Part shown: positions 1-6,281 of the stretch, in pieces
How the letters are laid out: the number at the start of each line of letters is the position of its first letter
How positions within the stretch are numbered: position 1 is the first letter of the stretch
DNA from: Clostridia bacterium
Lineage (GTDB): Bacteria > Bacillota > Clostridia > Christensenellales > QALW01
Length of the DNA: 8,643 nucleotides
Direction: 5' to 3'
NCBI GenBank assembly: GCA_900769815.1
Contig: CAAGID010000004.1
Coordinates: 1 to 8,643 of the forward strand
Notes under the pieces: generated by a model
Seen by the model: only the letters and a program-made list of their open reading frames with translations
Databases searched by the model: none
Told to the model about the DNA's origin: nothing
Translations under genes and position numbers: made by a program

Positions 1-119
1 AAAAGAGGGAGTTTACACAGACGTAAATGACTGAATTTTGCAAGTGAATGCAACGAAGGAAATATACCCCTGCAAAGTTTTGCAGGGGTATATGTTTGTA
101 AGGGTTTGTCAGTGCTCTG
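1..119 (+). repeat. Dispersed MITE-like repeat, copy 1 (right part)
   Basis: This stretch matches 6139-6258 with two substitutions plus one substitution and one single-base indel in a hairpin loop. It is the right-hand 119 bases of the 190-bp element seen whole at 6069-6258; the left part lies outside the window. It contains the element's central hairpin (62-93: 15-bp perfect stem, 2-nt formal loop) and ends in the terminal repeat TTTGTCAGTGCTCTG (105-119). No plausible coding frame is seen. It is followed after one base by the hairpin at 121-148. Orientation is the same as copies 2 and 3. Confidence 0.93.
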
Positions 120-120
120 T

Positions 121-148
121 AAACGAGCAGATTTTCATCTGCTTGTTT
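121..148. terminator. Hairpin terminator between repeat copy 1 and spoIID-like gene
   Basis: A 12-bp stem (121-132 with 137-148, one G-T pair) encloses a 4-nt loop, read as GAAA on the minus strand. On the plus strand it is followed by a run of six T (146-151), giving a good intrinsic terminator for any gene entering from the left. On the minus strand it begins one base after the stop codon of the SpoIID-family gene, but the sequence after the stem is repeat DNA without a proper U-tract. It may therefore terminate minus-strand transcripts poorly. Confidence 0.7.
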
Positions 149-149
149 T

Positions 150-1118
150 TTATATATTTCCAATGTCAGTATCCGTATAGTAGTGGGTAAGAATTTCCTT
201 ATAGGTTTTCCCTTGTTCAGCCATTTCCTGAGCACCCACTTGTGAAAGTCCTACACCGTGGCCAAAGCCTTTCATAATAAATGTTATTTTATCTCCTTCA
301 TTTTCAAAGGTAAAATCTGTTGAACGAAGACCTAAGCACTTTCTCAACGCCGTAGCTTTTACGCTTTTTTCTCCTAACTTTAACGTGGATACTCTGCCGG
401 AAGCGGTATAGGAAATTATTTTTATATCAATTTTATCCGTATCCACATTAAATGATTTTTTTATTTTATCTAAAAATTCTTTTTTGGTAAAAGTTATTTC
501 TTTTTTATATTCGCTGTTATTTGTTGATACTGTTGAAGAAACGCTTTTTAAATATGGATAGGTTCCGCCAAAGACGGCAACGCAGTCCTCAGTTTTATCA
601 ACGCTGGAAGAATGATAAAGGGCATTGATAGGCTTATTATCATATAATACTATTTCGCCCTTAGTTTCATATACGGCATTTTTAATTTTATTATAGTATT
701 CATCATACTTTTCTCCCCAGCCCGAAAGCATTTTTTCATTTGATTTATACGCCTGACAGTGGGCACTTTCAGTACAAATATCTCCCCCGTTACTGCAGCC
801 GCCTCTTTCCATTTTATAAACAAGATAAGTCCGTGCCGCAACCGCCTGTGCTTTTAAAGCCTCAAGATTATAACTTGGATATACCTCTCCTGCTACTACG
901 CTTATTAAGTATTCCTCCATATCCATTTCCTTTATTTCGCCCTGAACATTTACCTTGATTTTTTTGGCTTCATATATTTCATTAAACTGAAGCTCCGGCG
1001 AGGATGAAATGTTTTCAATTATTATATCGCTATCATCATTTTTATCATAAGACGCACCTATAACAAGCATTATAAAGGCTACAAAAAAGGCACCAGTTAT
1101 TTTTATTTTATCAAGCAT
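150..1118 (-). CDS. spoIID: SpoIID/LytB-domain protein (stage II sporulation protein D family)
   Basis: This 322-aa protein has an N-terminal hydrophobic anchor (about residues 6-22) and a SpoIID domain over the rest. In sporulating Firmicutes SpoIID is a membrane-anchored lytic transglycosylase that cuts glycan strands during engulfment. Visible family signatures are EEYLISVVAGEVYP (68-81), with E78 at the position of the known catalytic glutamate; LEALKAQAVAARTY (85-98); a CTESAHCQ segment (115-122) resembling the Cys/His zinc site of clostridial SpoIID; and the C-terminal GFGHGVGLSQVGAQEMA (284-300). The ribosome binding site GGGTGAG (1124-1130) lies 5 nt before the ATG and directly follows the stop codon of the upstream small gene, so the two are probably co-transcribed. 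No convincing sigma-E promoter was found. A paralogous LytB-type role is possible because spoIIQ is not adjacent. Family assignment is firm; the exact orthologue is less so. Confidence 0.88.
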   Translation of the reverse strand: MLDKIKITGAFFVAFIMLVIGASYDKNDDSDIIIENISSSPELQFNEIYEAKKIKVNVQGEIKEMDMEEYLISVVAGEVYPSYNLEALKAQAVAARTYLVYKMERGGCSNGGDICTESAHCQAYKSNEKMLSGWGEKYDEYYNKIKNAVYETKGEIVLYDNKPINALYHSSSVDKTEDCVAVFGGTYPYLKSVSSTVSTNNSEYKKEITFTKKEFLDKIKKSFNVDTDKIDIKIISYTASGRVSTLKLGEKSVKATALRKCLGLRSTDFTFENEGDKITFIMKGFGHGVGLSQVGAQEMAEQGKTYKEILTHYYTDTDIGNI

Positions 1119-1130
1119 CTAAACTCACCC

Positions 1131-1469
1131 TTAATCAATTACATAAGGTAATCCTATTACACTTTGTCCTCCTGAAAAAACGCTTTGAATTAAAGGATTA
1201 CGTTTAAAGGTATTATCATTTTCAAAAACGTATTCCTTAATTATTCTGCCTTGGGGAATAAACCGTGCTTTATAAATATCATTTTTATCAAGTTTATAGA
1301 CGTAATAATCGTTGGTCTGCCATTTTACGCTATTTTCAAGTGTTCTGTCAGAGATAAAATCATCGGGGCACACAAGATATATTTCATTTGCCGTTAAGTT
1401 AAATATGGGAAAGGTTAAAATACAAAAGGCAAGCATTGAGAGAATAATCATAAAAAAAACATATTTCAT
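1131..1469 (-). CDS. Small secreted or membrane-anchored protein of unknown function
   Basis: I do not recognise this 112-aa protein. It starts with a hydrophobic segment (about residues 4-23) that could be an uncleaved anchor or a signal peptide, followed by a soluble part of about 85 residues rich in Asn, Asp, Tyr and Lys, presumably outside the membrane. The ATG at 1469 is supported by a full AGGAGG (1477-1482) 7 nt upstream. That ribosome binding site is the 3' arm of a terminator-like hairpin (1470-1503). It lies 50 nt after yfcE and 12 nt before the SpoIID-family gene, all on the minus strand. The spoIID proximity hints at an envelope or sporulation role, but that is only inference. Confidence 0.75.
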   Translation of the reverse strand: MKYVFFMIILSMLAFCILTFPIFNLTANEIYLVCPDDFISDRTLENSVKWQTNDYYVYKLDKNDIYKARFIPQGRIIKEYVFENDNTFKRNPLIQSVFSGGQSVIGLPYVID

Positions 1470-1503
1470 AAAAAAACCTCCTGCATCAATTATGGGCAGG
1501 AGG
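1470..1503 (-). terminator. Terminator-like hairpin carrying the downstream RBS
   Basis: Read on the minus strand, CCTCCTGC (1496-1503) and GCAGGAGG (1477-1484) form a perfect 8-bp stem with an 11-nt loop. Seven T (1470-1476) follow, and then the ATG of the small gene. This has the form of an intrinsic terminator for yfcE, yet the 3' arm is also the consensus ribosome binding site of the next gene. When the hairpin is folded, that site would be hidden. Confidence 0.75.
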
Positions 1504-1519
1504 AATAAAGTATATTCAA

Positions 1520-2062
1520 TTATTTAATATCAACCATAGCTTTAACTTCGTTGTCAAAGGTCTTTAATGAGAAAACACCATCTCGGTAAATTAAATACCC
1601 TCTAAAATCGTTTTTGGGCAGAGATACTGAGCCCGGATTAAGATAGATAAAATCATCCGTCTCCTTAATTTCGCCTATATGAAAGTGACCGTTTATTAAA
1701 ATGTCACCCTTATTTAAAAGAGGCGGTTTATCCATTGAAAAAAGATGGCCGTGTGTGATAAACACCTGTCTGTTTTCTAAATACATAACTAAGCTATCCT
1801 GCATCATAGGAAACTCTAAAACCATCTGGTCTACCTCAGAATCGCAATTACCACGTACTGCAAGAATCTTATCCTTGTTTTCATTAAGCATTGCCAAAAC
1901 CTTTTGCGGGTCATATTCTCTTGGCAAAGGATTTCTTGGACCATGATAGAGAAGATCTCCTAACAAAACAAGCTTATCTGCTTGCTCTTTATTAAAAGTT
2001 TCAATAACCTTTTTGCAATAATAGGCAGAACCGTGTATATCCGATGCAAACATCAATTTCAT
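1520..2062 (-). CDS. yfcE: YfcE-like metallophosphoesterase (phosphodiesterase)
   Basis: This 180-aa protein closely resembles E. coli YfcE (about 183 aa), a manganese-dependent phosphodiesterase active on artificial phosphodiester substrates; its physiological substrate is not firmly known. The full metallophosphoesterase motif series is present: DIHG (D8, H10), GDLLYHGPRN (D36, with H40), GNCDSEVDQM (N72), THGHLF (H104, H106) and GHFH (H126, H128), followed by LNPGSVSLPK (141-150). The start is supported by AGGTGATT (2067-2074), which complements the 16S 3' end, 4 nt before the ATG. It is the first gene after the promoter at 2091-2119. A terminator-like hairpin sits just behind it, so it may be expressed more strongly than the two genes downstream. 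Confidence 0.93.
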   Translation of the reverse strand: MKLMFASDIHGSAYYCKKVIETFNKEQADKLVLLGDLLYHGPRNPLPREYDPQKVLAMLNENKDKILAVRGNCDSEVDQMVLEFPMMQDSLVMYLENRQVFITHGHLFSMDKPPLLNKGDILINGHFHIGEIKETDDFIYLNPGSVSLPKNDFRGYLIYRDGVFSLKTFDNEVKAMVDIK

Positions 2063-2090
2063 TTTTAATCACCTCAACTGAATTTTAATA

Positions 2091-2119
2091 AGTATAATTG
2101 AAATTTTTACCTTTGTCAA
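2091..2119 (-). promoter_or_regulatory. Sigma-A-type promoter for the yfcE operon
   Basis: On the minus strand TTGACA (2114-2119, perfect -35) is followed after exactly 17 bp by TATACT (2091-2096, five of six -10 bases). The promoter lies about 30 bp upstream of the yfcE start, which leaves a short leader holding the ribosome binding site. Confidence 0.85.
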
Positions 2120-2132
2120 TCTAAAAAAATTG

Positions 2133-2161
2133 GTGCAAAATGATAAGTAATATGCTATAAT
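2133..2161 (+). promoter_or_regulatory. Extended -10 promoter for the five-gene operon
   Basis: TGCTATAAT (2153-2161) is a perfect -10 box with an upstream TG extension. The base composition at the -35 position for 17-bp spacing (GTGCAA, 2133-2138) matches poorly, so the promoter probably depends on the extended -10. It is 33 bp upstream of the first ATG. The promoter is divergent from that of yfcE but does not overlap it. Confidence 0.7.
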
Positions 2162-2193
2162 AAATATAATATATTTTTCCAAGGAGAATTTTT

Positions 2194-3405
2194 ATGAAAT
2201 ATCTTGTTTTATTAGGCGACGGAATGGCAGATTTACCTATTGATAAATTGGGCGGAAAGACTCCTATGGAGTGTGCAAAAAAGCCTTTAATTGACTATAT
2301 GGCATCAAAGGGCGAAGTTGGTATGGTAAACATTACCCCCGAAGGCTGTAAGGGCGGAAGCGACGTTGGTAATCTTTCAGCAATGGGTTATGACCCAAGA
2401 GTTTATCTTACGGGCCGTGCACCTTTAGAAGCTGCTGCAATGGGCATTAAAATGAACGATACCGACATTGCTTTAAGATGCAACCTTGCCTGCGTTTCCG
2501 ATGAAGAAAACTATCAGGACAAAACGATGGTAGACTATTCAAGCGATGAGATTTCAACTGAAGAAGCCGAAGAGCTCATTGAAACTCTTAATGAAGAATT
2601 AGGCAGTGATATAATTGAATTCCACGCAGGTATTTCATACAGACATGTTCTTATTATTCACGGCGGTAATGCTGACGTGTCACTTACACCGCCCCACGAT
2701 ATTACAGGTAAAAAAGTAGCAGACTATCTGCCTAAAGGTAGCGGTGCTCAAATACTTCTTGACCTTATGGAAAAAAGTAATAAAATTCTTATAAACCATC
2801 CTGTAAACCTTAAGCGTAAAGCAAAAGGCAAGAGAATGGCTTCAACCTGCTGGTTCTGGGGTGTTGGAAGCAAACCCGGTCTTTCGCCTTTTAAGGAGAA
2901 ATACGGAAAAAGCGGTGCTGTAGTTACTGCAGTTGACCTTGTACGCGGTATAGCACGTCTTGCCGATATGATGCCTTACGATGTTGAAGGTGCAACAGGC
3001 ACTCTTGAAACAAACTTTATGGGTAAGGCAAAAGCTGCTCTTGCATCCTTTGATGACGGTCACGATTTCTGCTATCTTCACTTTGAAGCACCTGATGAGT
3101 GCGGACACCGTGGCGAGATTGACAGAAAAGTAAAATCTATTGAAATGTTAAATACCGTACTTACCTTTGTTGTAAACGGGCTTAGGGCAAGAAATGAAGA
3201 TTACGCTGTTCTTATTATGCCCGATCACCCCACACCTATTCCTACAGGTACACATTCTTCTGCACCGGTGCCCTACGCAATGTATTACAGCAATAATGAA
3301 AAATCATCGGGTGTTAATAATCTTTGTGAAAAAAATGCAGACAAAACAGGCATAGTTCAAGAGCCCGGTTTTGAACTCTTAACAAGATTTTTTAAGGGAG
3401 AATAA
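2194..3405 (+). CDS. apgM: Archaeal-type cofactor-independent phosphoglycerate mutase family protein (possible homoserine kinase)
   Basis: This 403-aa protein belongs to the aPGAM branch of the alkaline phosphatase superfamily, which interconverts 2- and 3-phosphoglycerate. Bacterial members of this type have also been proposed as a non-homologous homoserine kinase. Signatures are LGDGMAD (7-13, metal ligand D9), GGSDVGNLSAMGYDP (54-68, candidate phosphorylated S56), TGRAPLEAAAMG (73-84), TPPHDITGK (165-173), STCWFWGVG (217-225), AVDLVRGI (246-253), HFEAPDECGHRGE (296-308, D301 and H305) and PDHPTP (343-348, D344 and H345) with GTHSSAPVP (352-360). Length is normal. AAGGAGAA (2181-2188) precedes the ATG by 5 nt. 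It leads an operon; no hom, thrC or glycolytic genes are adjacent, so context does not decide between the two activities. Confidence 0.88.
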   Translation: MKYLVLLGDGMADLPIDKLGGKTPMECAKKPLIDYMASKGEVGMVNITPEGCKGGSDVGNLSAMGYDPRVYLTGRAPLEAAAMGIKMNDTDIALRCNLACVSDEENYQDKTMVDYSSDEISTEEAEELIETLNEELGSDIIEFHAGISYRHVLIIHGGNADVSLTPPHDITGKKVADYLPKGSGAQILLDLMEKSNKILINHPVNLKRKAKGKRMASTCWFWGVGSKPGLSPFKEKYGKSGAVVTAVDLVRGIARLADMMPYDVEGATGTLETNFMGKAKAALASFDDGHDFCYLHFEAPDECGHRGEIDRKVKSIEMLNTVLTFVVNGLRARNEDYAVLIMPDHPTPIPTGTHSSAPVPYAMYYSNNEKSSGVNNLCEKNADKTGIVQEPGFELLTRFFKGE

Positions 3406-3408
3406 TTG

Positions 3409-4428
3409 ATGGAAAATTTTTCATCTGAAAATATGAAGGCATATTACGACCACAAGCGTTTCCCCTCCCCCTGGCAAGCTATGGTAGGTTGCACACTTAT
3501 GCAGTTTACCGTACTTGTGCCTATGCTTATTATTATTTTTACTTTAGGAAGTAATTATTCCCAGTTTTTCAGAACGGAATTTGGCAAATATATGTTTAAC
3601 GGCATTTTATCCCAATTCTTTGCCGTACTTATTATTCCGCTTATGTTCCTGTTAATATGCAAAAAAGATATGAGAGCAACGTTAAGATTAAAGAAAAATC
3701 TTGACGTTTTTCAGGTATTGTTACTTATTCTTGCAAGTGCAGGTGTTTTCTTTGGTGCACAGATGATAAACTCAATTTTTATCGGTGCTTTATCATCGGT
3801 TATGGGTGCACCCGCCGAAATGCTGGGTGTTACCGATGCAACAAACATTTCTCAGCTTTTATTTGAACTTGTAATTGTTGCAGGCTTACCTTCCATTTGC
3901 GAGGAAATATTCTTCCGCGGTTTTGTGATGCGTTCCTTTGAGCGTTATTCTCCCATTGCTGCAGTTGTGCTTTCCTCAGTTGCCTTTGCAGTTATGCACG
4001 GAAATCTGCAACAGATACTTTACGCCTTTATATTAGGTCTTATTTTAGGAACGGTGGTTATGGTAACCGATTCCCTTTTTGCGGGTACCGTTATGCATTT
4101 TACCTTAAATGCTCTTTCTGTTATTATTTCTTACCCGCCCGTACACGCACTTTATGAGAATTTCGTAAATAAAAATCCTTTATTATATATGCTTGTTTCC
4201 TTTATTCTTTTACCTCCTATCGCAACAATATGTCTTGTTTTCTTTATAAGACATTCAAGAAACAAAAATAAGCGTCTTTATAATAAGCCTTTTGTAAGCG
4301 ATTTAGAATTTCCCCGACTTATGCCTAAACGCGAAGGCTGGGAAACTGCACTTACCACAGTAGGCTGGATTGTTTTTGTTTTGGTTAATCTTATCTCTAT
4401 GATAACCCTTTGGTATTACGGAGGATAA
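3409..4428 (+). CDS. CPBP-family intramembrane metalloprotease (CAAX/Abi)
   Basis: This protein has about eight hydrophobic segments and the three CPBP motifs. Numbered from the ATG at 3409 they are EEIFFRGF (E165, E166, R170), a conserved His in FAVMHGN (H197), and HFTLNAL (H230, N234). In the family these form the buried metal-dependent active site. Members process prenylated proteins in eukaryotes; in bacteria roles include bacteriocin immunity and processing of membrane substrates, and the substrate here is unknown. The open frame could also start at a TTG (3406) directly after the apgM stop. I prefer the ATG at 3409 because it lies 8 nt behind AAGGGAG (3394-3400), against 5 nt for the TTG. 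The extra C-terminal part (about 250-339) adds two membrane segments beyond the core domain. Confidence 0.87.
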   Translation: MENFSSENMKAYYDHKRFPSPWQAMVGCTLMQFTVLVPMLIIIFTLGSNYSQFFRTEFGKYMFNGILSQFFAVLIIPLMFLLICKKDMRATLRLKKNLDVFQVLLLILASAGVFFGAQMINSIFIGALSSVMGAPAEMLGVTDATNISQLLFELVIVAGLPSICEEIFFRGFVMRSFERYSPIAAVVLSSVAFAVMHGNLQQILYAFILGLILGTVVMVTDSLFAGTVMHFTLNALSVIISYPPVHALYENFVNKNPLLYMLVSFILLPPIATICLVFFIRHSRNKNKRLYNKPFVSDLEFPRLMPKREGWETALTTVGWIVFVLVNLISMITLWYYGG

Positions 4429-4429
4429 A

Positions 4430-4900
4430 ATGACTGTTAAAATTATTGCAGTAGGCAAAATACAAAAGATGTACGCCGAAATTGAAAAAGAATTTGAAAA
4501 ACGTATGTCAAGATATGCAAAACTTCAGATAATAGAAGTCAATGATGAACAGGCTCCCGAAAAGCTTTCAAAGGCACAGAAGCAATCAGTACAGCTTACC
4601 GAATGGGAAAAGATAAACAAAAAACTTAATGATGATGATTTTCTTATAGTTCTTGACGGTACGGGAAAAGCTCTGACAAGCGAAGAACTTGCAAAAAACA
4701 TTGAATTGTGGCAAGAAAATAAAAACATAGTTTTTGCTTTAGGCGGTTCGTTAGGCTTCCACGAAAATGCATTAAAACGTGCAAACTACGTGCTTTCGCT
4801 TTCAAAAATGACCTTTACCCACTCAATGGCAAGAGTGATTTTACTTGAACAGATTTACCGAGGCTACAAAATAATTAACAAGGAGCCTTATCATAAGTAA
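4430..4900 (+). CDS. rlmH: 23S rRNA (pseudouridine1915-N3)-methyltransferase RlmH
   Basis: This 156-aa protein is a SPOUT-class methyltransferase of normal family length. RlmH uses S-adenosylmethionine to methylate N3 of pseudouridine 1915 in helix 69 of 23S rRNA, at the subunit interface of assembled 70S ribosomes. Diagnostic segments are LDGTGKAL (75-82), the SAM-binding knot loop LGGSLGF (104-110), LSLSKMTFTHSMAR (122-135), LLEQIYRGYKI (138-148) and the near-invariant C-terminal PYHK (153-156). GGAGG (4420-4424) overlaps the end of the upstream gene and lies 5 nt before the ATG; the gap between the genes is one base. The stop overlaps the tadA start by one base (TAATG). Confidence 0.96.
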   Translation: MTVKIIAVGKIQKMYAEIEKEFEKRMSRYAKLQIIEVNDEQAPEKLSKAQKQSVQLTEWEKINKKLNDDDFLIVLDGTGKALTSEELAKNIELWQENKNIVFALGGSLGFHENALKRANYVLSLSKMTFTHSMARVILLEQIYRGYKIINKEPYHK

Positions 4901-5355
4901 TGTTAAAAGACGATTATTATTTTATGGAGCGTGCCTTAAATCAGGCGAAAGTTGCATATAAAAGAGGCGAAGTGCCCGTTGGTGCAGTTGTTGTTAAAGA
5001 CGGAAAAGTCATTTCCCGTGGCTACAACTTACGTGAAACCACCAATGATCCTACTGCACACGCTGAGCTTCTTGCGATGAAAAAGGCATCAAAAAAACTT
5101 AATTCCTGGCGACTTTCAGGGTGTACATTATATGTTACCCTTGAGCCCTGCCCTATGTGCTCAGGCGTAATAGTGAACTCCCGCATTGACCGTGTCGTGT
5201 TTGGTGCATACGACCAAAAGGCAGGTTGTTGCACTACCCTTTATCATCTTTGCAACGATGAGCGTTTTAACCATCGTGCCGAAATCTTAGGCGGTGTTAT
5301 GGAAGATACTTGTGCAAAAATTCTTTCTGATTTTTTTAAGGAAAAACGCAAATGA
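4900..5355 (+). CDS. tadA: tRNA-specific adenosine deaminase TadA
   Basis: This 151-aa zinc deaminase converts adenosine 34 to inosine at the wobble position of tRNA-Arg(ACG). The active site is complete: HAE (H54, catalytic E56) and PCPMC (C84, C87), with the typical RGEVPVGAVVV (22-32), RETTNDPTAHAE (45-56), ARRANGEMENT of the RIDRVVFGAYDQKAG segment (95-109) and the C-terminal NHRAEILGGVMEDTCA region. The start codon shares one base with the rlmH stop, and AGGAG at 4881-4885 is rather distant (14 nt), which suggests translation coupled to rlmH. The stop overlaps the next start by four bases (ATGA). Confidence 0.95.
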   Translation: MLKDDYYFMERALNQAKVAYKRGEVPVGAVVVKDGKVISRGYNLRETTNDPTAHAELLAMKKASKKLNSWRLSGCTLYVTLEPCPMCSGVIVNSRIDRVVFGAYDQKAGCCTTLYHLCNDERFNHRAEILGGVMEDTCAKILSDFFKEKRK

Positions 5356-6047
5356 AGTTTTTAAACAGAAATCATTTAAAATACATAGCTGTTATTGCTA
5401 TGCTAATTGACCATTTTGCACACTATTTTCTTTCTGATATTTGGGGCACACCTATTTACATTATCTGCCGTTTTATTGGCAGACTGACTGCACCTATTAT
5501 GTGCTATTTTCTTGTTGAAGGGTTTATATATACGTCTTCAAAAAAGAAATATTTTTTAAGGCTTTTAATTTTTACCTTTATATCTCAGATTGCCTTTGAT
5601 ATTGCACATAAGCAAAGTTTTTTAAGCCTTGAATTCAGTATGATTTATACTCTTTTATGCTGTTTTTCAATGTTCTGGGTAATGAACTCTTTTGAAAACA
5701 TATTTTTAAAGATTTTAAGCGTTATACCCTTTATATTTATTTCTCGATTTGGAGACTGGGGCACAACAGCCCCCTATTGGGTCTTAGGCTTTTATTTATT
5801 AAGAAAAAGCGTTTATCTTCAATTACTTCCATATCTTGCAGTTTCATCATATAAAATTATTATGCAATTAGTGCAATATCAAGAAACAACATTTACACCT
5901 GCAATTATGACGTCGGGCTTACTGCTTTTTATACCGCTAATTCTTTTATATAATAAGAATTCGGGAAAGAAAAACTCTTTTAATAAGTGGTTCTTCTATA
6001 TAATCTATCCTGCACATTTATTTTTAATAGGTTTATTATTGATATAA
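5352..6047 (+). CDS. TraX-family multi-pass membrane protein
   Basis: This 231-aa, very hydrophobic protein has eight to nine predicted membrane segments. It shows the TraX-family pattern: LKYIAVIAMLIDHFAHYF near the N-terminus, CRFIGRLTAPIMCYFLVEGF (about 39-58), YFLRLLIFTFISQIAFD (about 67-83) and a C-terminal WFFYIIYPAHLFLIGLL. The family is named after the F-plasmid protein that N-acetylates pilin, and it is related to membrane acyltransferases. Chromosomal clostridial members stand outside any conjugation locus, as here, so the substrate is unknown. The start overlaps the tadA stop by four bases (ATGA), with no strong separate ribosome binding site, so translation is probably coupled. 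It is the last gene of the operon. Confidence 0.82.
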   Translation: MKFLNRNHLKYIAVIAMLIDHFAHYFLSDIWGTPIYIICRFIGRLTAPIMCYFLVEGFIYTSSKKKYFLRLLIFTFISQIAFDIAHKQSFLSLEFSMIYTLLCCFSMFWVMNSFENIFLKILSVIPFIFISRFGDWGTTAPYWVLGFYLLRKSVYLQLLPYLAVSSYKIIMQLVQYQETTFTPAIMTSGLLLFIPLILLYNKNSGKKNSFNKWFFYIIYPAHLFLIGLLLI

Positions 6048-6050
6048 AAA

Positions 6051-6069
6051 GAGGCTGAAATTCAGCCTC
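6051..6069. terminator. Palindromic terminator hairpin, left copy
   Basis: GAGGCTGAAATTCAGCCTC is a perfect 9+1+9 palindrome three bases after the TraX-family stop codon. An A-run (6046-6050) precedes it, giving a U-tract for minus-strand transcripts, but on the plus strand it runs straight into the repeat element with no T-run. An identical copy lies at 6258-6276. Confidence 0.85.
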
Positions 6070-6258
6070 AGTCTGCTGACAAAGTCGGCAGACTGCCAGA
6101 GTTCGAGAAAGCCTTGCAAGTCAAGGCGCAGAACTTGCAAAAGAGGGAGTTTACACAGACGTAAATGACCGACTTTTGCAAGTGAATGCAACGAAGGAAA
6201 TATACCCCTGCAAAATTTTTGCAGGGGTATATGTTTGTAAGGGTTTGTCAGTGCTCTG
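6069..6258 (+). mobile_element. MITE-like non-coding element, complete copy 2
   Basis: This 190-bp element is also present, cut by the window ends, at 1-119 and 8590-8643. Its ends form an imperfect terminal inverted repeat: CAGTCTGCTGACAAA (6069-6083) against the reverse complement of 6244-6258, matching 11 of 15 and starting CAG/CTG. Internal structure: a 12-bp hairpin with AAA loop at the left end (6069-6095), an inverted repeat TTGCAAG/CTTGCAA (6114-6120, 6134-6140) and a perfect 15-bp hairpin (6200-6232). No plausible protein is encoded, so movement would need a transposase supplied elsewhere. It is flanked by identical 19-bp palindromes that share one base with each element end, which looks like a target duplication. 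A structured non-mobile intergenic repeat is the alternative. Confidence 0.85.
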
Positions 6259-6280
6259 AGGCTGAAATTCAGCCTCTTTT
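6258..6280. terminator. Palindromic terminator hairpin, right copy
   Basis: This is a second exact copy of the 19-bp palindrome (6258-6276), here followed by TTTT and a T-rich stretch, so it has a U-tract for plus-strand transcripts. It lies 5 bases beyond the stop of the minus-strand isomerase-like gene, but on the minus strand it leads into the repeat without a U-tract. Confidence 0.88.
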
Positions 6281-6281
6281 C

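Noticed and set aside
1504..1560. Possible sigma-E promoter before the small gene and spoIID (ATATT and AATATACT on the minus strand)
   Set aside because: The -10-like box has mismatches and the spacing is about 9 bp, too short for sigma-E. A sigma-A reading (TTGATA/TATACT) has 13-bp spacing, also too short.
3409..4428. Abortive-infection phage defence system from the CPBP/Abi name
   Set aside because: The gene lies within a housekeeping operon with no partner toxin, nuclease or phage-related gene. The family name alone does not support defence.
5352..6047. Evidence of a conjugative element from the TraX name
   Set aside because: No relaxase, coupling protein, integrase or pilin genes are nearby. 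Chromosomal TraX-family proteins are common in Clostridia outside conjugation loci.
6069..6258. CRISPR array or tRNA-like gene in the repeat region
   Set aside because: No regularly spaced repeat-spacer units within the element, and no tRNA cloverleaf signatures. The three copies are kilobases apart.
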